A DNA stretch of 64,000 nucleotides, taken from NCBI RefSeq assembly GCF_000213255.1, contig NC_015520.1, forward strand, positions 2,004,001 to 2,068,000. Reading direction: 5' to 3'. Below, piece after piece: positions 8,267-16,602 of the stretch. Under the pieces are notes generated by a model. It made no database searches. It saw only the letters and a list, made by a program, of their open reading frames with translations, and had not been told where the DNA came from. The stretch comes from Mahella australiensis 50-1 BON. GTDB lineage: Bacteria > Bacillota > Clostridia > Mahellales > Mahellaceae. Both the position numbers and the translations under genes were made by a program. Numbering within the stretch: the first letter of the stretch is position 1; each line of letters starts with the position of its first letter.

Positions 8267-8523
8267 AGATCTCCTCGTCTTTCTATAAACCTAGCAAGTA
8301 ATACCATTCCTATAAATCCTATAAGCGTATATGCTATTGCAATGTCAAGCAAATAGGATTTGTCTAATATAAGTGCAAAGACAACTATTGCCATTATAAT
8401 CTTTGACGAAATCAAATTCATCCCAAGCATTCTATCCCATATAGTTGGACCTAATATAGTTCTTATAATACCACCTACCATAAAAACAGCAATGATGATA
8501 ATCAAATATTGTTGAAAATCCAT
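8263..8523 (-). CDS. mrpF: Mrp/Mbh-type antiporter subunit F
   Basis: 86 residues, three membrane helices, typical MrpF/MbhB. The segment RTILGPTIWDRMLGMNLIS matches the family motif R(x)xxGPTxxDRxxAxD, and SYLLDIAIAYTLIGFIGMVLLARF matches its C-terminal helix. It begins four bases after mrpE and overlaps mrpG, so the operon is tightly coupled. Function is structural support of the antiporter complex. Confidence 0.92.
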   Translation of the reverse strand: MDFQQYLIIIIAVFMVGGIIRTILGPTIWDRMLGMNLISSKIIMAIVVFALILDKSYLLDIAIAYTLIGFIGMVLLARFIERRGDL

Positions 8524-8527
8524 TTAT

Positions 8528-9007
8528 TTATGCCTCTGATAAAATATCTTCGAATTTTAATTTAGTAACATCATGTAAATTTTGATTTCTAGAGTTCCCT
8601 AAGCAAAGCACTTTAAGTTTTTTCCCATTTTTATCAAGAGTTACTGTTCCAGGTGTTAACGTAATTGAATTGGCCAATATACCTATCGTAAAATCTCGTT
8701 CTAATTTAGTTTCCATATCTATTATATATACATTTGTTTCATTTTTAATAATACGATAAATAGAAATAATGCCTGCCCGATAAATTTCAAGCATAAGATA
8801 GGTTATAAATTTGACAACCGTCCATAGTTTTAAGCTGTAAAAATGCTCATAATCCCCCAGAAGCAAATAATTATTAGTAAAGATAATGGTTAATACACCC
8901 ACAATCATTCCCGCTAAAATTTGCTTAAAACTAATTTCTTCAACCAAAATCACCCAAAATACCAGAAGTATTAAGATTATCCTTCTGTAATACAAAAATC
9001 TTCTCAT
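8528..9007 (-). CDS. mrpE: Mrp/Mbh-type antiporter subunit E
   Basis: First gene of the antiporter operon; 159 residues, the usual MrpE length. Two N-terminal helices, SLKLWTVVKFITYLMLEIYRAG, then the hallmark ILANSITLTPGTVTLD in the C-terminal half. I chose the ATG at 9007 because GGGAGG lies 12 bases upstream and the length fits; an ATG at 9094 adds 29 poorly conserved residues with a weaker site. Equivalent to MbhA. A perfect palindrome lies 145 bases upstream and may be an operator. Confidence 0.88.
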   Translation of the reverse strand: MRRFLYYRRIILILLVFWVILVEEISFKQILAGMIVGVLTIIFTNNYLLLGDYEHFYSLKLWTVVKFITYLMLEIYRAGIISIYRIIKNETNVYIIDMETKLERDFTIGILANSITLTPGTVTLDKNGKKLKVLCLGNSRNQNLHDVTKLKFEDILSEA

Positions 9008-9151
9008 AAATACACAGAACCTCCCATCCAGGCATAGAAAAGGCTTTCTCAATGAAGATGAATATATAGCTTTTTCTTCCCACCACAATTTCATATCCTA
9101 GCCGATGAGCTCACTCTCCCAGTATTCTTCCTATATACATTTTGATCAAAT

Positions 9152-9185
9152 TCAATTACCTATCCGTTAACGGATAGGTAATTGA
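9152..9185. promoter_or_regulatory. Perfect 34-bp palindrome between rpsI and mrpE
   Basis: The stretch centred on CCGTTAACGG is a perfect dyad of 34 bases, with arms TCAATTACCTATCCGTT and its reverse complement and no loop. It has no U-rich tract on the minus strand, so it is a poor intrinsic terminator for rpsI. Its position upstream of mrpE suits an operator for a dimeric regulator of the antiporter operon, though mRNA 3'-end protection is also possible. A smaller palindrome TTTGATCAAA lies next to it. Confidence 0.6.
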
Positions 9186-9211
9186 TAAAGAAATCCTCTC
9201 GCAATATAAAA

Positions 9212-9604
9212 CTATCTCTTTGAGAACTGAGGCGCACGTCTGGCAGCCTTCAAGCCATACTTTTTGCGTTCTTTCATTCTTGGATCCCGAGTAAGCATGC
9301 CCGCCTTCTTAAGCGGCTCACGCAGCTCTGGATCCACTAATTGCAGCGCACGAGCTATACCATGGCGTACCGCTCCTGCCTGACCTGTAAAGCCACCACC
9401 GCTTACTTTCACCACCACATCGAATTTGTCGGCCATATTCGTCAGTTCCAGTGGTTGACGAACCTGTATTCTTAAAGTTTCTATATTGAAGTATTCATCG
9501 GCATTTTTGCCATTCACGGTGATATTACCCTTACCACCTGGTATTAATCTCACTCTGGCTACTGAGGTTTTTCGCCTTCCAGTAGCATAATAATGTACTG
9601 CCAA
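9212..9604 (-). CDS. rpsI: 30S ribosomal protein S9
   Basis: 130 residues, normal for S9. Starts [17 protein letters not shown], contains [19 protein letters not shown] and ends in the conserved basic tail [17 protein letters not shown] that reaches the ribosomal P site. Preceded by rplM with a 15-base gap carrying GAGGAGG, so both are made from one transcript. Ribosome assembly component. Confidence 0.97.
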   Translation of the reverse strand: MAVHYYATGRRKTSVARVRLIPGGKGNITVNGKNADEYFNIETLRIQVRQPLELTNMADKFDVVVKVSGGGFTGQAGAVRHGIARALQLVDPELREPLKKAGMLTRDPRMKERKKYGLKAARRAPQFSKR

Positions 9605-9619
9605 GAATTACCCTCCTCT

Positions 9620-10054
9620 TTATATATTCAATTCCAAAACTTCAGGTTGCTGGGCCTCATGTTTATGCTCAGCGCCTTTATAAATCTTCAACTTCTTTAT
9701 CATATGACGTCCCAAGCTATTGTGCGGCAGCATACCCTCTACAGCCTCATAGATGGCTTTCTCCGGCCTTTGTGCCAAAAACTTACGGTACGGAGTCTCT
9801 TTCATGCCACCTGGATACAAACTGTGATGTCTATACATCTTCTGATCCAATTTTTTACCGGTCAATACTACATTCTGCGCATTTATTATAACTACATAAT
9901 CCCCTGTATCCACATGAGGGGTGTATATAGGTTTATTTTTGCCGCGCAATATTTTAGCCACTTCGCTGGCCAAACGGCCTAAAGGCTTGCCTGTAGCATC
10001 TATCACATACCATTTGCGCTCTATTTCATAGGGCTTTGCTACAAATGTATCCAA
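9620..10054 (-). CDS. rplM: 50S ribosomal protein L13
   Basis: 144 residues. Contains [19 protein letters not shown] at the N-terminus, [31 protein letters not shown] and [18 protein letters not shown], all L13 hallmarks. I start at the TTG at 10054: GGAGG lies seven bases upstream and the resulting MDTFVAKP matches the family; the longer frame to 10072 includes the ribosome site itself. First gene of the rplM-rpsI operon, with its own promoter and a very short leader. Confidence 0.96.
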   Translation of the reverse strand: MDTFVAKPYEIERKWYVIDATGKPLGRLASEVAKILRGKNKPIYTPHVDTGDYVVIINAQNVVLTGKKLDQKMYRHHSLYPGGMKETPYRKFLAQRPEKAIYEAVEGMLPHNSLGRHMIKKLKIYKGAEHKHEAQQPEVLELNI

Positions 10055-10097
10055 TCCTTTCCCTCCTCGCAAGATTGTGTCTTTACTTTATTCGAAA

Positions 10098-10127
10098 ATC
10101 ATAATAATCGATATTGTTTTACGTCAA
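10098..10127 (-). promoter_or_regulatory. Promoter of rplM-rpsI
   Basis: TTGACG (10122-10127) and TATGAT (10098-10103) on the minus strand with an 18-base spacer. The predicted start near 10091 leaves a leader of only about 37 bases, so no room for a long L13 autoregulatory leader. Confidence 0.65.
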
Positions 10128-10224
10128 TGTCCGGGACTTCCACAATATACTGTATTATTCTAACCCATACGCATACAGCTGTCAATAGCCAAACGCAAAT
10201 TCTACGTGACTATTCAGCTGGCTT

Positions 10225-10483
10225 GGTAACGATTAGCCTCCGGCTCATATGTTCCGGATATCGGTGAAACTAGAGCTTGTTTCAGGAATTTCCAACCACC
10301 TGTTTAGAGAAGGCTTAATATATATGCTGAGCGGGCTTTTGAAGCGTAGGACCACAGCGATCTGTGATTGCGTAGTGGTCCAGCTTCACAGCCGTAGCGA
10401 GGCATATATATTAAGCCGTGTCCACACTTCGCTAAGTTTCACCAGATATCCTCCACAAAATCGCCTTGAGGCTAATCGTTACC
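10225..10483. repeat. Second long imperfect palindrome (about 260 bp), non-coding
   Basis: Occupies most of the 465-base gap between rplM and queA. Perfect or near-perfect paired blocks, from outside in: GGTAACGATTAGCCTC (10225) with GAGGCTAATCGTTACC (10483); GGATATC/GGTGAAACT with AGTTTCACC/GATATCC; GGCTTAATATATATGC (10312-10327) with GCATATATATTAAGCC (10402-10417); GGACCAC (10349-10355) with GTGGTCC (10375-10381). Built like the element at 1969-2301 but with different sequence. The rest of the gap holds only the rplM promoter. No convincing coding frame; function unknown. Confidence 0.78.
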
Positions 10484-10520
10484 GTCGCCTATGCACAACT
10501 GTACCTGAGCAGTCACAGTT

Positions 10521-11549
10521 CTACAGTATCAACATTGCGTCGCCGAAACTAAAAAAGCGATAACGCTGTTCAACAGCTTCTTTATAAACGCGCAATATCT
10601 CTTCTCTGCCTGCAAAAGCGCTTATGAGCATGAGCAACGTGGATTTTGGCAGATGAAAATTGGTTATCAATGCATCTATAGCCTTAAACCGATAACCCGG
10701 ATAAATGAATATATCGGTCCAACCATCGCCCGCATGGGTTGTGCCTTGCTCATCGGTCACAGTTTCCAATGTGCGCACGCAGGTGGTACCGACCGCAAAC
10801 ACTCTATGCCCGGCTTTATGCGTATCATTTATAGCATCTGCCGCCTGTCGGCTTACCTGATAATACTCTGAATGCATCTGATGCTTGGTTATATCATTTT
10901 CTTTAACGGGACGGAATGTACCCAATCCTACATGAAGGGTTATATGCACTATATTCACGCCTTTATTCTTTATACGCTGCAGCAATTCATTGGTAAAATG
11001 CAGTCCTGCAGTGGGAGCAGCCGCTGACCCTTCATTCTTGGCATATACCGTCTGATAACGTTCTTTATCGTCAAGTTTTTCTTTTATATACGGCGGTAGA
11101 GGCATCTGACCCAATTTATCTAGTATTTCCTCGAATATGCCGTCATACATAAATTCCACTATGCGCCCACCCTGCGATGTTTTCTCCAGTATACGGGCTT
11201 TCAGTTCGCCGTTTCCGAATACGAATACAGTTCCTATCTTGGCCCGACGACCCGGGCGCTCTATTATCTCCCATTTATCAGCCTCCAAGCGCTTGAGCAA
11301 TAGAAACTCTATCTTCCCGCCGGTATCTTCCCTATAACCTATCAGGCGCGCCGGTATAACCCTGGTATCGTTTATCACCAAAGTATCTCCTGTTTCCAAG
11401 TACTCTACTATATCATGAAATATCCTATGATCTATAGATTTTGTCTTTCTATCATATACCAATAGCCTTGACATATCGCGCTGTTCTAAAGGTTTTTGAG
11501 CGATTAATTCCTCCGGCAAATCATAATCGAAGTCTTCTAAACGCCACAT
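10521..11549 (-). CDS. queA: S-adenosylmethionine:tRNA ribosyltransferase-isomerase
   Basis: QueA transfers and isomerises the ribosyl group of S-adenosylmethionine onto preQ1 in tRNA, giving epoxyqueuosine. 342 residues, full length. Family sequence seen: [19 protein letters not shown] at the start, [40 protein letters not shown] and [20 protein letters not shown]. Epoxyqueuosine is the substrate of QueH, encoded two genes upstream on the same strand. Starts ATG 11549 about 30 bases after DUF2905. Confidence 0.96.
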   Translation of the reverse strand: MWRLEDFDYDLPEELIAQKPLEQRDMSRLLVYDRKTKSIDHRIFHDIVEYLETGDTLVINDTRVIPARLIGYREDTGGKIEFLLLKRLEADKWEIIERPGRRAKIGTVFVFGNGELKARILEKTSQGGRIVEFMYDGIFEEILDKLGQMPLPPYIKEKLDDKERYQTVYAKNEGSAAAPTAGLHFTNELLQRIKNKGVNIVHITLHVGLGTFRPVKENDITKHQMHSEYYQVSRQAADAINDTHKAGHRVFAVGTTCVRTLETVTDEQGTTHAGDGWTDIFIYPGYRFKAIDALITNFHLPKSTLLMLISAFAGREEILRVYKEAVEQRYRFFSFGDAMLIL

Positions 11550-11577
11550 TATATATAGTATTATCTCCTTTATAAAG

Positions 11578-11799
11578 CTACTTAAATTTTCCCATTATAT
11601 AAAAAAGCAGTGACAGCACCGCGCTTACAACCAAACATGTCACTATAGGAAAGTACAGCGTAAAATTGCCGCGCCTTATCACTATATCGCCGGGCAAGCG
11701 ACGTATGCCGGTTCTTCCAATAAGCCATATAAATCCGCCTACAATCATAAACAGGAGCCCTATGGTTATTATAATCTTTCCCATCTGTTGCAGATTCAT
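11578..11799 (-). CDS. DUF2905 membrane protein
   Basis: 73-residue protein with two hydrophobic helices (about 8-27 and 48-69) separated by [20 protein letters not shown], where RLPGDI is the DUF2905 signature. The family is commonly found beside queA and ruvB in Firmicutes but has no known function. Its ATG overlaps the queH stop by four bases (ATGA), so it is translated with it. Confidence 0.85.
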   Translation of the reverse strand: MNLQQMGKIIITIGLLFMIVGGFIWLIGRTGIRRLPGDIVIRRGNFTLYFPIVTCLVVSAVLSLLFYIMGKFK

Positions 11800-12350
11800 T
11801 TATAAAGTTCACCCTTTTTCTTGGATATATACCGCTCCATCTCGCTGTATATACAGCCGCAATACTGTTGTCTGTACAGCCCCATGGCTTTGGATATTTC
11901 AACGCCTTCTTTATAACCCTCCCTGAAATCCCGGTATAAAAAAGGCACGCCGTATTTCTCGCCGGCCTCCCGGCCTATCTCCTTCACCCATTCGTGCTTT
12001 TGATACGGACTGACCAGCATAGTCGTGGTAAACGCATCGAAACCACCGTTTCTAGCCACGCTAGCCGCTCTTTCCAGCCTCATGGCATAGCACATCCGGC
12101 AGCGCATGCTTTCCCTGAATGCCGCATTGCGCAAAAATTCCACCAGGTTATACTCATCTACGGTTATGAGCTTAAGACCAGCAGCCTGAGCAAATTGCCG
12201 CGCCGTTTCCATGCGCTTGCTGTATTCGGTATATGGCTGTATGTTAGGGTTAAAAAATAACCCGTATAGTTCTATATCATCATCTTGTTGCAATATTTTC
12301 GTCGGATACGTGGCACACGGCCCACAGCAAATATGCATTAAAAGCTTCAA
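11796..12350 (-). CDS. queH: Epoxyqueuosine reductase QueH
   Basis: Non-QueG-type reductase that converts epoxyqueuosine in tRNA to queuosine. 184 residues. Iron-sulfur and metal ligands are visible: HICCGPCATYP at the N-terminus, CRMCYAMRLERAA in the middle, and QYCGCIYSE near the C-terminus. TTTMLVSPYQKH is also typical of the family (formerly DUF208). Starts at TTG 12350, preceded by GAGGTGG. It acts directly after QueA, whose gene lies downstream in the same run, so the last two steps of queuosine synthesis are co-located. Confidence 0.93.
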   Translation of the reverse strand: MKLLMHICCGPCATYPTKILQQDDDIELYGLFFNPNIQPYTEYSKRMETARQFAQAAGLKLITVDEYNLVEFLRNAAFRESMRCRMCYAMRLERAASVARNGGFDAFTTTMLVSPYQKHEWVKEIGREAGEKYGVPFLYRDFREGYKEGVEISKAMGLYRQQYCGCIYSEMERYISKKKGELYK

Positions 12351-12363
12351 ATCCTAGACCACC

Positions 12364-13365
12364 TCATCTATCTTCAAATGGTATGCCCATATGTTCATAG
12401 GCTAGGCGTGTGGCTATCCTGCCACGCGGTGTGCGGTCAATGAAACCGAGCTGCAGCAGATAGGGCTCATATACATCCTCTATTGTATCGGCCTGTTCGT
12501 TTACCGCCGCCGACAGCGTATCCAAACCGACCGGTCCGCCTCCGAATTTGTCTATCATTATACTCAGCATCTTTCTGTCCACCTCGTCCAGCCCTAATTC
12601 ATCTACTTCTAAAAGATCCAATCCTGCCTTTGCCACATCATAGGTTATTATACCGTCGGCCTTTATCTGAGCATAGTCCCTGACGCGTTTGAGCAGCCTG
12701 TTGGCCACCCTGGGTGTGCCTCTGGCGCGCCTGGCTATTTCACAGGCGCCTCGTTCATCTATGCCCACTTTTAAAAGATACGCCGATCTTATCACTATTT
12801 CCTTGAGTTCATTTATGGCATACATCTCTAGACGATTTATAACGCCGAAACGATCGCGGAGCGGTGGCGTCAAAAGCCCTGCCCTTGTAGTAGCGCCTAT
12901 AAGCGTAAAATGCGGCAGGTCTATACGCAGCGAACGAGCCCCCGGTCCCTTACCTATAACTATATCCAGCGCATAGTCCTCCATAGCGGGATACAATATT
13001 TCCTCTACTGCCCTGTTGAGCCTGTGTATCTCATCTATGAACAGCACATCGTACTCGGCCATATTGGTCAATATAGCTGCTAAATCGCCGGCGCGTTCTA
13101 TAACAGGGCCCGATGTTATCCGTATGTTCACGCCCATCTCATTGGCTATTATATTAGCCAATGTAGTCTTGCCCAGCCCCGGCGGTCCATACAGCAATAC
13201 GTGATCCAATGCTTCATGGCGCTGTTTTGCAGCATCTATAAATATGCGCAGCTTTTCTTTGACACTATTCTGCCCTATATATTCGCTCAGTGTCCTCGGC
13301 CTTAAGGCTGTCTCCAACTCTATATCATTTTGTGCAAGCTCCGCCGCTATTATCCTGTCTGACAT
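12364..13365 (-). CDS. ruvB: Holliday junction helicase RuvB
   Basis: AAA+ motor that with RuvA drives branch migration. 333 residues. Walker [10 protein letters not shown], Walker [11 protein letters not shown], sensor 1 [10 protein letters not shown] and a C-terminal winged helix ending [17 protein letters not shown]. The ATG at 13365 is preferred: GGAGG sits five bases ahead, while the earlier ATG (13368) and TTG (13377) are too close to or upstream of it. Third gene of ruvCAB; ruvA ends 12 bases before. Confidence 0.97.
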   Translation of the reverse strand: MSDRIIAAELAQNDIELETALRPRTLSEYIGQNSVKEKLRIFIDAAKQRHEALDHVLLYGPPGLGKTTLANIIANEMGVNIRITSGPVIERAGDLAAILTNMAEYDVLFIDEIHRLNRAVEEILYPAMEDYALDIVIGKGPGARSLRIDLPHFTLIGATTRAGLLTPPLRDRFGVINRLEMYAINELKEIVIRSAYLLKVGIDERGACEIARRARGTPRVANRLLKRVRDYAQIKADGIITYDVAKAGLDLLEVDELGLDEVDRKMLSIMIDKFGGGPVGLDTLSAAVNEQADTIEDVYEPYLLQLGFIDRTPRGRIATRLAYEHMGIPFEDR

Positions 13366-13377
13366 CATGTCCTCCAA

Positions 13378-13962
13378 TTAAAAACGCCTCAGCGCTTCTT
13401 TAATTACTTCTTCCAAGCTCCGACCATCAGTGGTCACGCCTTCTAAAACCCTGGCAGCTTCAGCCGGTGCATAACCCAATGATATAAGGGCCTCTACGGC
13501 TTGTCCGTACGTGCTTTCGTCTATTCGTTCACCTATATCGCTCGATTTTATTTCCCTGGGCATATGCAGCTTATCCTTGAGTTCCATTATAATGCGCTGC
13601 GCTGTCTTAGCCCCTATACCCTTGGCCCGACTCAGGCTCTTTTCGTCTCCCTGTACTATAGCCAGCAGTATCTGCTCATAGGAAAGAGCATCCATTAATG
13701 CCAGAGCTCCCTTAGGGCCTACACCCGATACCGATATGAGGCTCTCGAACATATCCACCTGCTGTTCCGAGGCAAATCCAAATAGCGCCATATTGCCCTC
13801 GCCTATATGCCAGTGGACATACAACCTCGTCCGGCTTTTGACATCGGGCATATCCGCCAATATCTTTGTAGTGGCATATACCTTGAACCCAATGCCATTC
13901 ACATCTATTATAACATAATTCGAGCTTTTGTGTTCAATTAAACCATCCAAATACGCTAACAT
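13378..13962 (-). CDS. ruvA: Holliday junction branch-migration protein RuvA
   Basis: DNA-binding partner of RuvB. 194 residues: OB-fold domain I (about 1-62), two helix-hairpin-helix motifs (ISVSGVGPKGALALMD and AKGIGAKTAQRIIMEL), and a C-terminal RuvB-contacting domain ending LEEVIKEALRRF. Overlaps the end of ruvC by seven bases. Length and domain order are standard. Confidence 0.96.
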   Translation of the reverse strand: MLAYLDGLIEHKSSNYVIIDVNGIGFKVYATTKILADMPDVKSRTRLYVHWHIGEGNMALFGFASEQQVDMFESLISVSGVGPKGALALMDALSYEQILLAIVQGDEKSLSRAKGIGAKTAQRIIMELKDKLHMPREIKSSDIGERIDESTYGQAVEALISLGYAPAEAARVLEGVTTDGRSLEEVIKEALRRF

Positions 13963-14444
13963 ATATTCACTCCCATTGCCTCAGAATAGCAACAACATAT
14001 GGCCGCTGCCAGCGCATCGGCAGCATCATCCGGCTTGGGTATATCATCCATGGATAAAAGCAATTTAACCATGCGCTGTACCTGCAGTTTTTGAGCCATA
14101 CCATACCCTGTTATGCCTTGCTTTATTTGCAGCGGCGTATACTCATAAACAGGAACGGCATTATTAGCCGCCGCCAATATAGCCACTCCTCTGGCATGTC
14201 CTATGGTCAATGCCGTTTTGGCATTCTTGTTGAAAAATAGTTCTTCCACAGCACAAGCGCGCGGCTCATAGCGTTCTATCAAAGCCGTCACATCATCGTA
14301 TATGCTTTTGAGACGCTGCGGCAACGGCATATCAGGCTGTGTGGTCACAACCCCGTAATCGATGAGCTTTAATTTATTTTTATCATAATCCACCGCACCA
14401 TAGCCCAATGTAGCCAGGCCTGGATCTATTCCTAATACAATCAT
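13956..14444 (-). CDS. ruvC: Crossover junction endodeoxyribonuclease RuvC
   Basis: Resolves Holliday junctions. 162 residues. Catalytic acidic residues visible: Asp in VLGIDPGLATLGYG, Glu in AVEELFFNKN, and the C-terminal Asp pair in PDDAADALAAAIC. First gene of the ruvCAB operon with GAAGGAAG just before the ATG. Divergent from amj across a 76-base gap. Confidence 0.96.
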   Translation of the reverse strand: MIVLGIDPGLATLGYGAVDYDKNKLKLIDYGVVTTQPDMPLPQRLKSIYDDVTALIERYEPRACAVEELFFNKNAKTALTIGHARGVAILAAANNAVPVYEYTPLQIKQGITGYGMAQKLQVQRMVKLLLSMDDIPKPDDAADALAAAICCCYSEAMGVNIC

Positions 14445-14520
14445 CTGACTTCCTTCTTTACTTATGCTCTGTTTTGGAGTATATTAATTTGGAAAAACAT
14501 ATAGCAGAGGTTAATATTCC

Positions 14521-15327
14521 ATGAACAATTATAGCAGAATAATGACGGTTTGTATATTGACCATGATAATACACAGCATCGATACGCTGTCATATTCCAC
14601 ACGAATAGCCGGCATACGCACCAAACGCTTGGCCGTAGCTTTATCGTTGTTTAATATAATAGTGCTGGTATCGAGGACATCCAATATGATACAGGCTCCT
14701 TTGGTGGGCAGTATAGTGGATCATGCAATAAAATACGGCAGCAGCGGTGTGCTTGAAGATTTTCGGCTTATAATATTTTCCGCCACAATAGGCAGCATAG
14801 TGGGAGCTATTGTTATACCTACTTTCATAAACATATTTTCTTATGCCATCAACCGTTTAGAGATAGCTGGTTCGGTGCCTAATTTATTAGTACAAACATT
14901 GTCCATAAAAACGCTTAAGCGTGTCAAAAAAAGCATAACCATACCAAAGCCGCAGTATTTGCATGAGTTTCGTCACTCTGGCATACCTATTAATTTAATA
15001 CTGTACCATACTATTATAACATCTATTTACACGGTCGGTGTCCTGGCTTCTGTATATTCCGGGACAATAATACCGGAATATCGATTGACAGCCAGTCAAT
15101 TATCCGGGATAATAAATGGTATAGCAACTATATTGTATGCGGTAGTGGTAGATCCCACAGCAGCTATGATAACCGATCAAACGCTTCAAGGTAAAAGACC
15201 GTATAAGGATGTTAACTTCATGGTCACATTGCTCGTACTCGGCAAGATAGGAGGTACATTGCTCGGCCAGCTTATATTCCTACCGGCAGTTGATGTGATA
15301 GTAGCTATAACCAAGTTTATAGCCTAA
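14521..15327 (+). CDS. amj: Lipid II flippase Amj family
   Basis: 268-residue polytopic membrane protein matching Amj (YdaH), the alternative lipid II flippase that can replace MurJ in Bacillus subtilis. Recognised from its N-terminal IIHSIDTLSYSTRIAGIRTK and ALSLFNIIVLVSRTSNMIQAPLVG. About six hydrophobic segments. AGAGG lies about 10 bases before the ATG. It stands alone between ruvC (divergent) and argG (own promoter). Role inferred from family; no murJ is in view. Confidence 0.85.
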   Translation: MNNYSRIMTVCILTMIIHSIDTLSYSTRIAGIRTKRLAVALSLFNIIVLVSRTSNMIQAPLVGSIVDHAIKYGSSGVLEDFRLIIFSATIGSIVGAIVIPTFINIFSYAINRLEIAGSVPNLLVQTLSIKTLKRVKKSITIPKPQYLHEFRHSGIPINLILYHTIITSIYTVGVLASVYSGTIIPEYRLTASQLSGIINGIATILYAVVVDPTAAMITDQTLQGKRPYKDVNFMVTLLVLGKIGGTLLGQLIFLPAVDVIVAITKFIA

Positions 15328-15331
15328 TATA

Positions 15332-15366
15332 TTGCATAAATATGCACTATGATGTATAATTATTTA
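15332..15366 (+). promoter_or_regulatory. argGH promoter with tandem ARG-box-like operators
   Basis: TTGCAT (15332-15337) and TATAAT (15355-15360) with a 17-base spacer. Two sites resembling the ArgR box TGNATNNNNATNCA lie on them: TGCATAAATATGCA (15333-15346), a perfect match, and TGTATAATTATTTA (15353-15366), one mismatch. Their centres are 20 bases apart, about two helical turns, as in known tandem ARG boxes. This suggests arginine-dependent repression of argGH by ArgR. No argR gene is in the window. Confidence 0.7.
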
Positions 15367-15390
15367 TTATAACGATATGGAGGTAAAAAT

Positions 15391-16602
15391 ATGAGCAAGG
15401 AAAAAGTAGTATTGGCATATTCGGGAGGCTTGGATACATCCATAATAATCCCGTGGCTAAAGGAAAACTACGATTACGAAGTGATAGCGGTGGCCGTCGA
15501 CGTAGGCCAGGGCGAAGAACTGGAACCGCTACGTGAGAAAGCTATAAAGACCGGAGCCAGCAAGATATACATAGAGGACCTGAAAAAAGAATTCGTAGAA
15601 GACTTCATATTCCCTACGCTAAAAGCTGGCGCAATATACGAGGGCAAATATCTGCTGGGTACATCCATGGCACGTCCTCTCATAGCCAAACGCTTGGTAG
15701 AAATAGCCGAGGCTGAAGGCGCACAGGCTATAGCTCATGGCGCCACGGGTAAAGGCAATGATCAGGTACGCTTTGAGTTGACCATAAAGGCTCTCAACCC
15801 GCACATAAAGATAATAGCACCATGGCGCATATGGGATATAAAATCCCGGGATGAGGAGATCGAATATGCTCAAAAACGCGGTATACCAGTACCGGTTACC
15901 AAGGAACATCCGTACAGCATGGATCGCAATCTCTGGCATCTCAGCCATGAAGGCAGCGATTTGGAAGACCCATGGAACGAGCCTAAAGATGACGTATACC
16001 TTATAATAACGCCACCAAATAAAGCCCCCGACAAACCGACCTATGTGGAGATAGGGTTTGAACAGGGCACACCCAAAACAATAAACGGCCAGGCTTACGA
16101 TTCGGTTGAACTGATAGAAGAATTAAACCGCTTAGGCGCTCAAAATGGCGTTGGCATAACCGATATGGTGGAAAATCGCCTGGTAGGTATGAAATCGCGA
16201 GGCATATATGAAACGCCCGGCGGCACCATACTCTACCTTGCTCACAGGGAATTGGAATCGCTTACCTTGGATCGCCAGACAGCGCATTATAAAGAGATGA
16301 TAGCGACAAAATTTGCAGAACTTGTCTATGACGGATGCTGGTACACGCCGCTTCGAGAGGCTTTGTCGGCTTTCGTTGATAGTACTCAGCAGACTGTTAC
16401 CGGCACTGTACGCATGAAGCTATACAAAGGCAACTGCTCGCCGGCTGGTGTAAAATCCGATTACTCTCTGTACGATGTAGATCTGGCCACTTTCGGTGAG
16501 GAGGATGTGTATAATCAAAAGGACGCAGAGGGATTCATAAATTTATTCGGTCTACCGCTTAAGGTCAGGGCCCTCATGATGGAAAGGAATAAGAAATCAT
16601 GA
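15391..16602 (+). CDS. argG: Argininosuccinate synthase
   Basis: Joins citrulline and aspartate using ATP, the penultimate step of arginine synthesis, in the cytoplasm. 403 residues. ATP pyrophosphatase loop [11 protein letters not shown] (about residues 7-17); [15 protein letters not shown] and the [17 protein letters not shown] block are diagnostic. GGAGG lies 8 bases before the ATG. Its stop overlaps the argH start (ATGA), so both enzymes are co-translated. Controlled by the ARG-box promoter just upstream. Confidence 0.97.
   Translation: MSKEKVVLAYSGGLDTSIIIPWLKENYDYEVIAVAVDVGQGEELEPLREKAIKTGASKIYIEDLKKEFVEDFIFPTLKAGAIYEGKYLLGTSMARPLIAKRLVEIAEAEGAQAIAHGATGKGNDQVRFELTIKALNPHIKIIAPWRIWDIKSRDEEIEYAQKRGIPVPVTKEHPYSMDRNLWHLSHEGSDLEDPWNEPKDDVYLIITPPNKAPDKPTYVEIGFEQGTPKTINGQAYDSVELIEELNRLGAQNGVGITDMVENRLVGMKSRGIYETPGGTILYLAHRELESLTLDRQTAHYKEMIATKFAELVYDGCWYTPLREALSAFVDSTQQTVTGTVRMKLYKGNCSPAGVKSDYSLYDVDLATFGEEDVYNQKDAEGFINLFGLPLKVRALMMERNKKS

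Noticed and set aside
4734-9007. Membrane-bound hydrogenase operon
   Set aside because: Gene order matches the antiporter half, but no hydrogenase large or small subunit or ferredoxin-like gene is present in the flanks.
10055-10097. L13 autoregulatory leader RNA upstream of rplM
   Set aside because: The predicted transcript starts only about 37 bases before the gene, leaving no room for the structure.
10249-10563. Plus-strand open frame of 104 codons upstream of queA
   Set aside because: Covers the second palindrome and runs into queA antisense; no ribosome site or recognisable domain.
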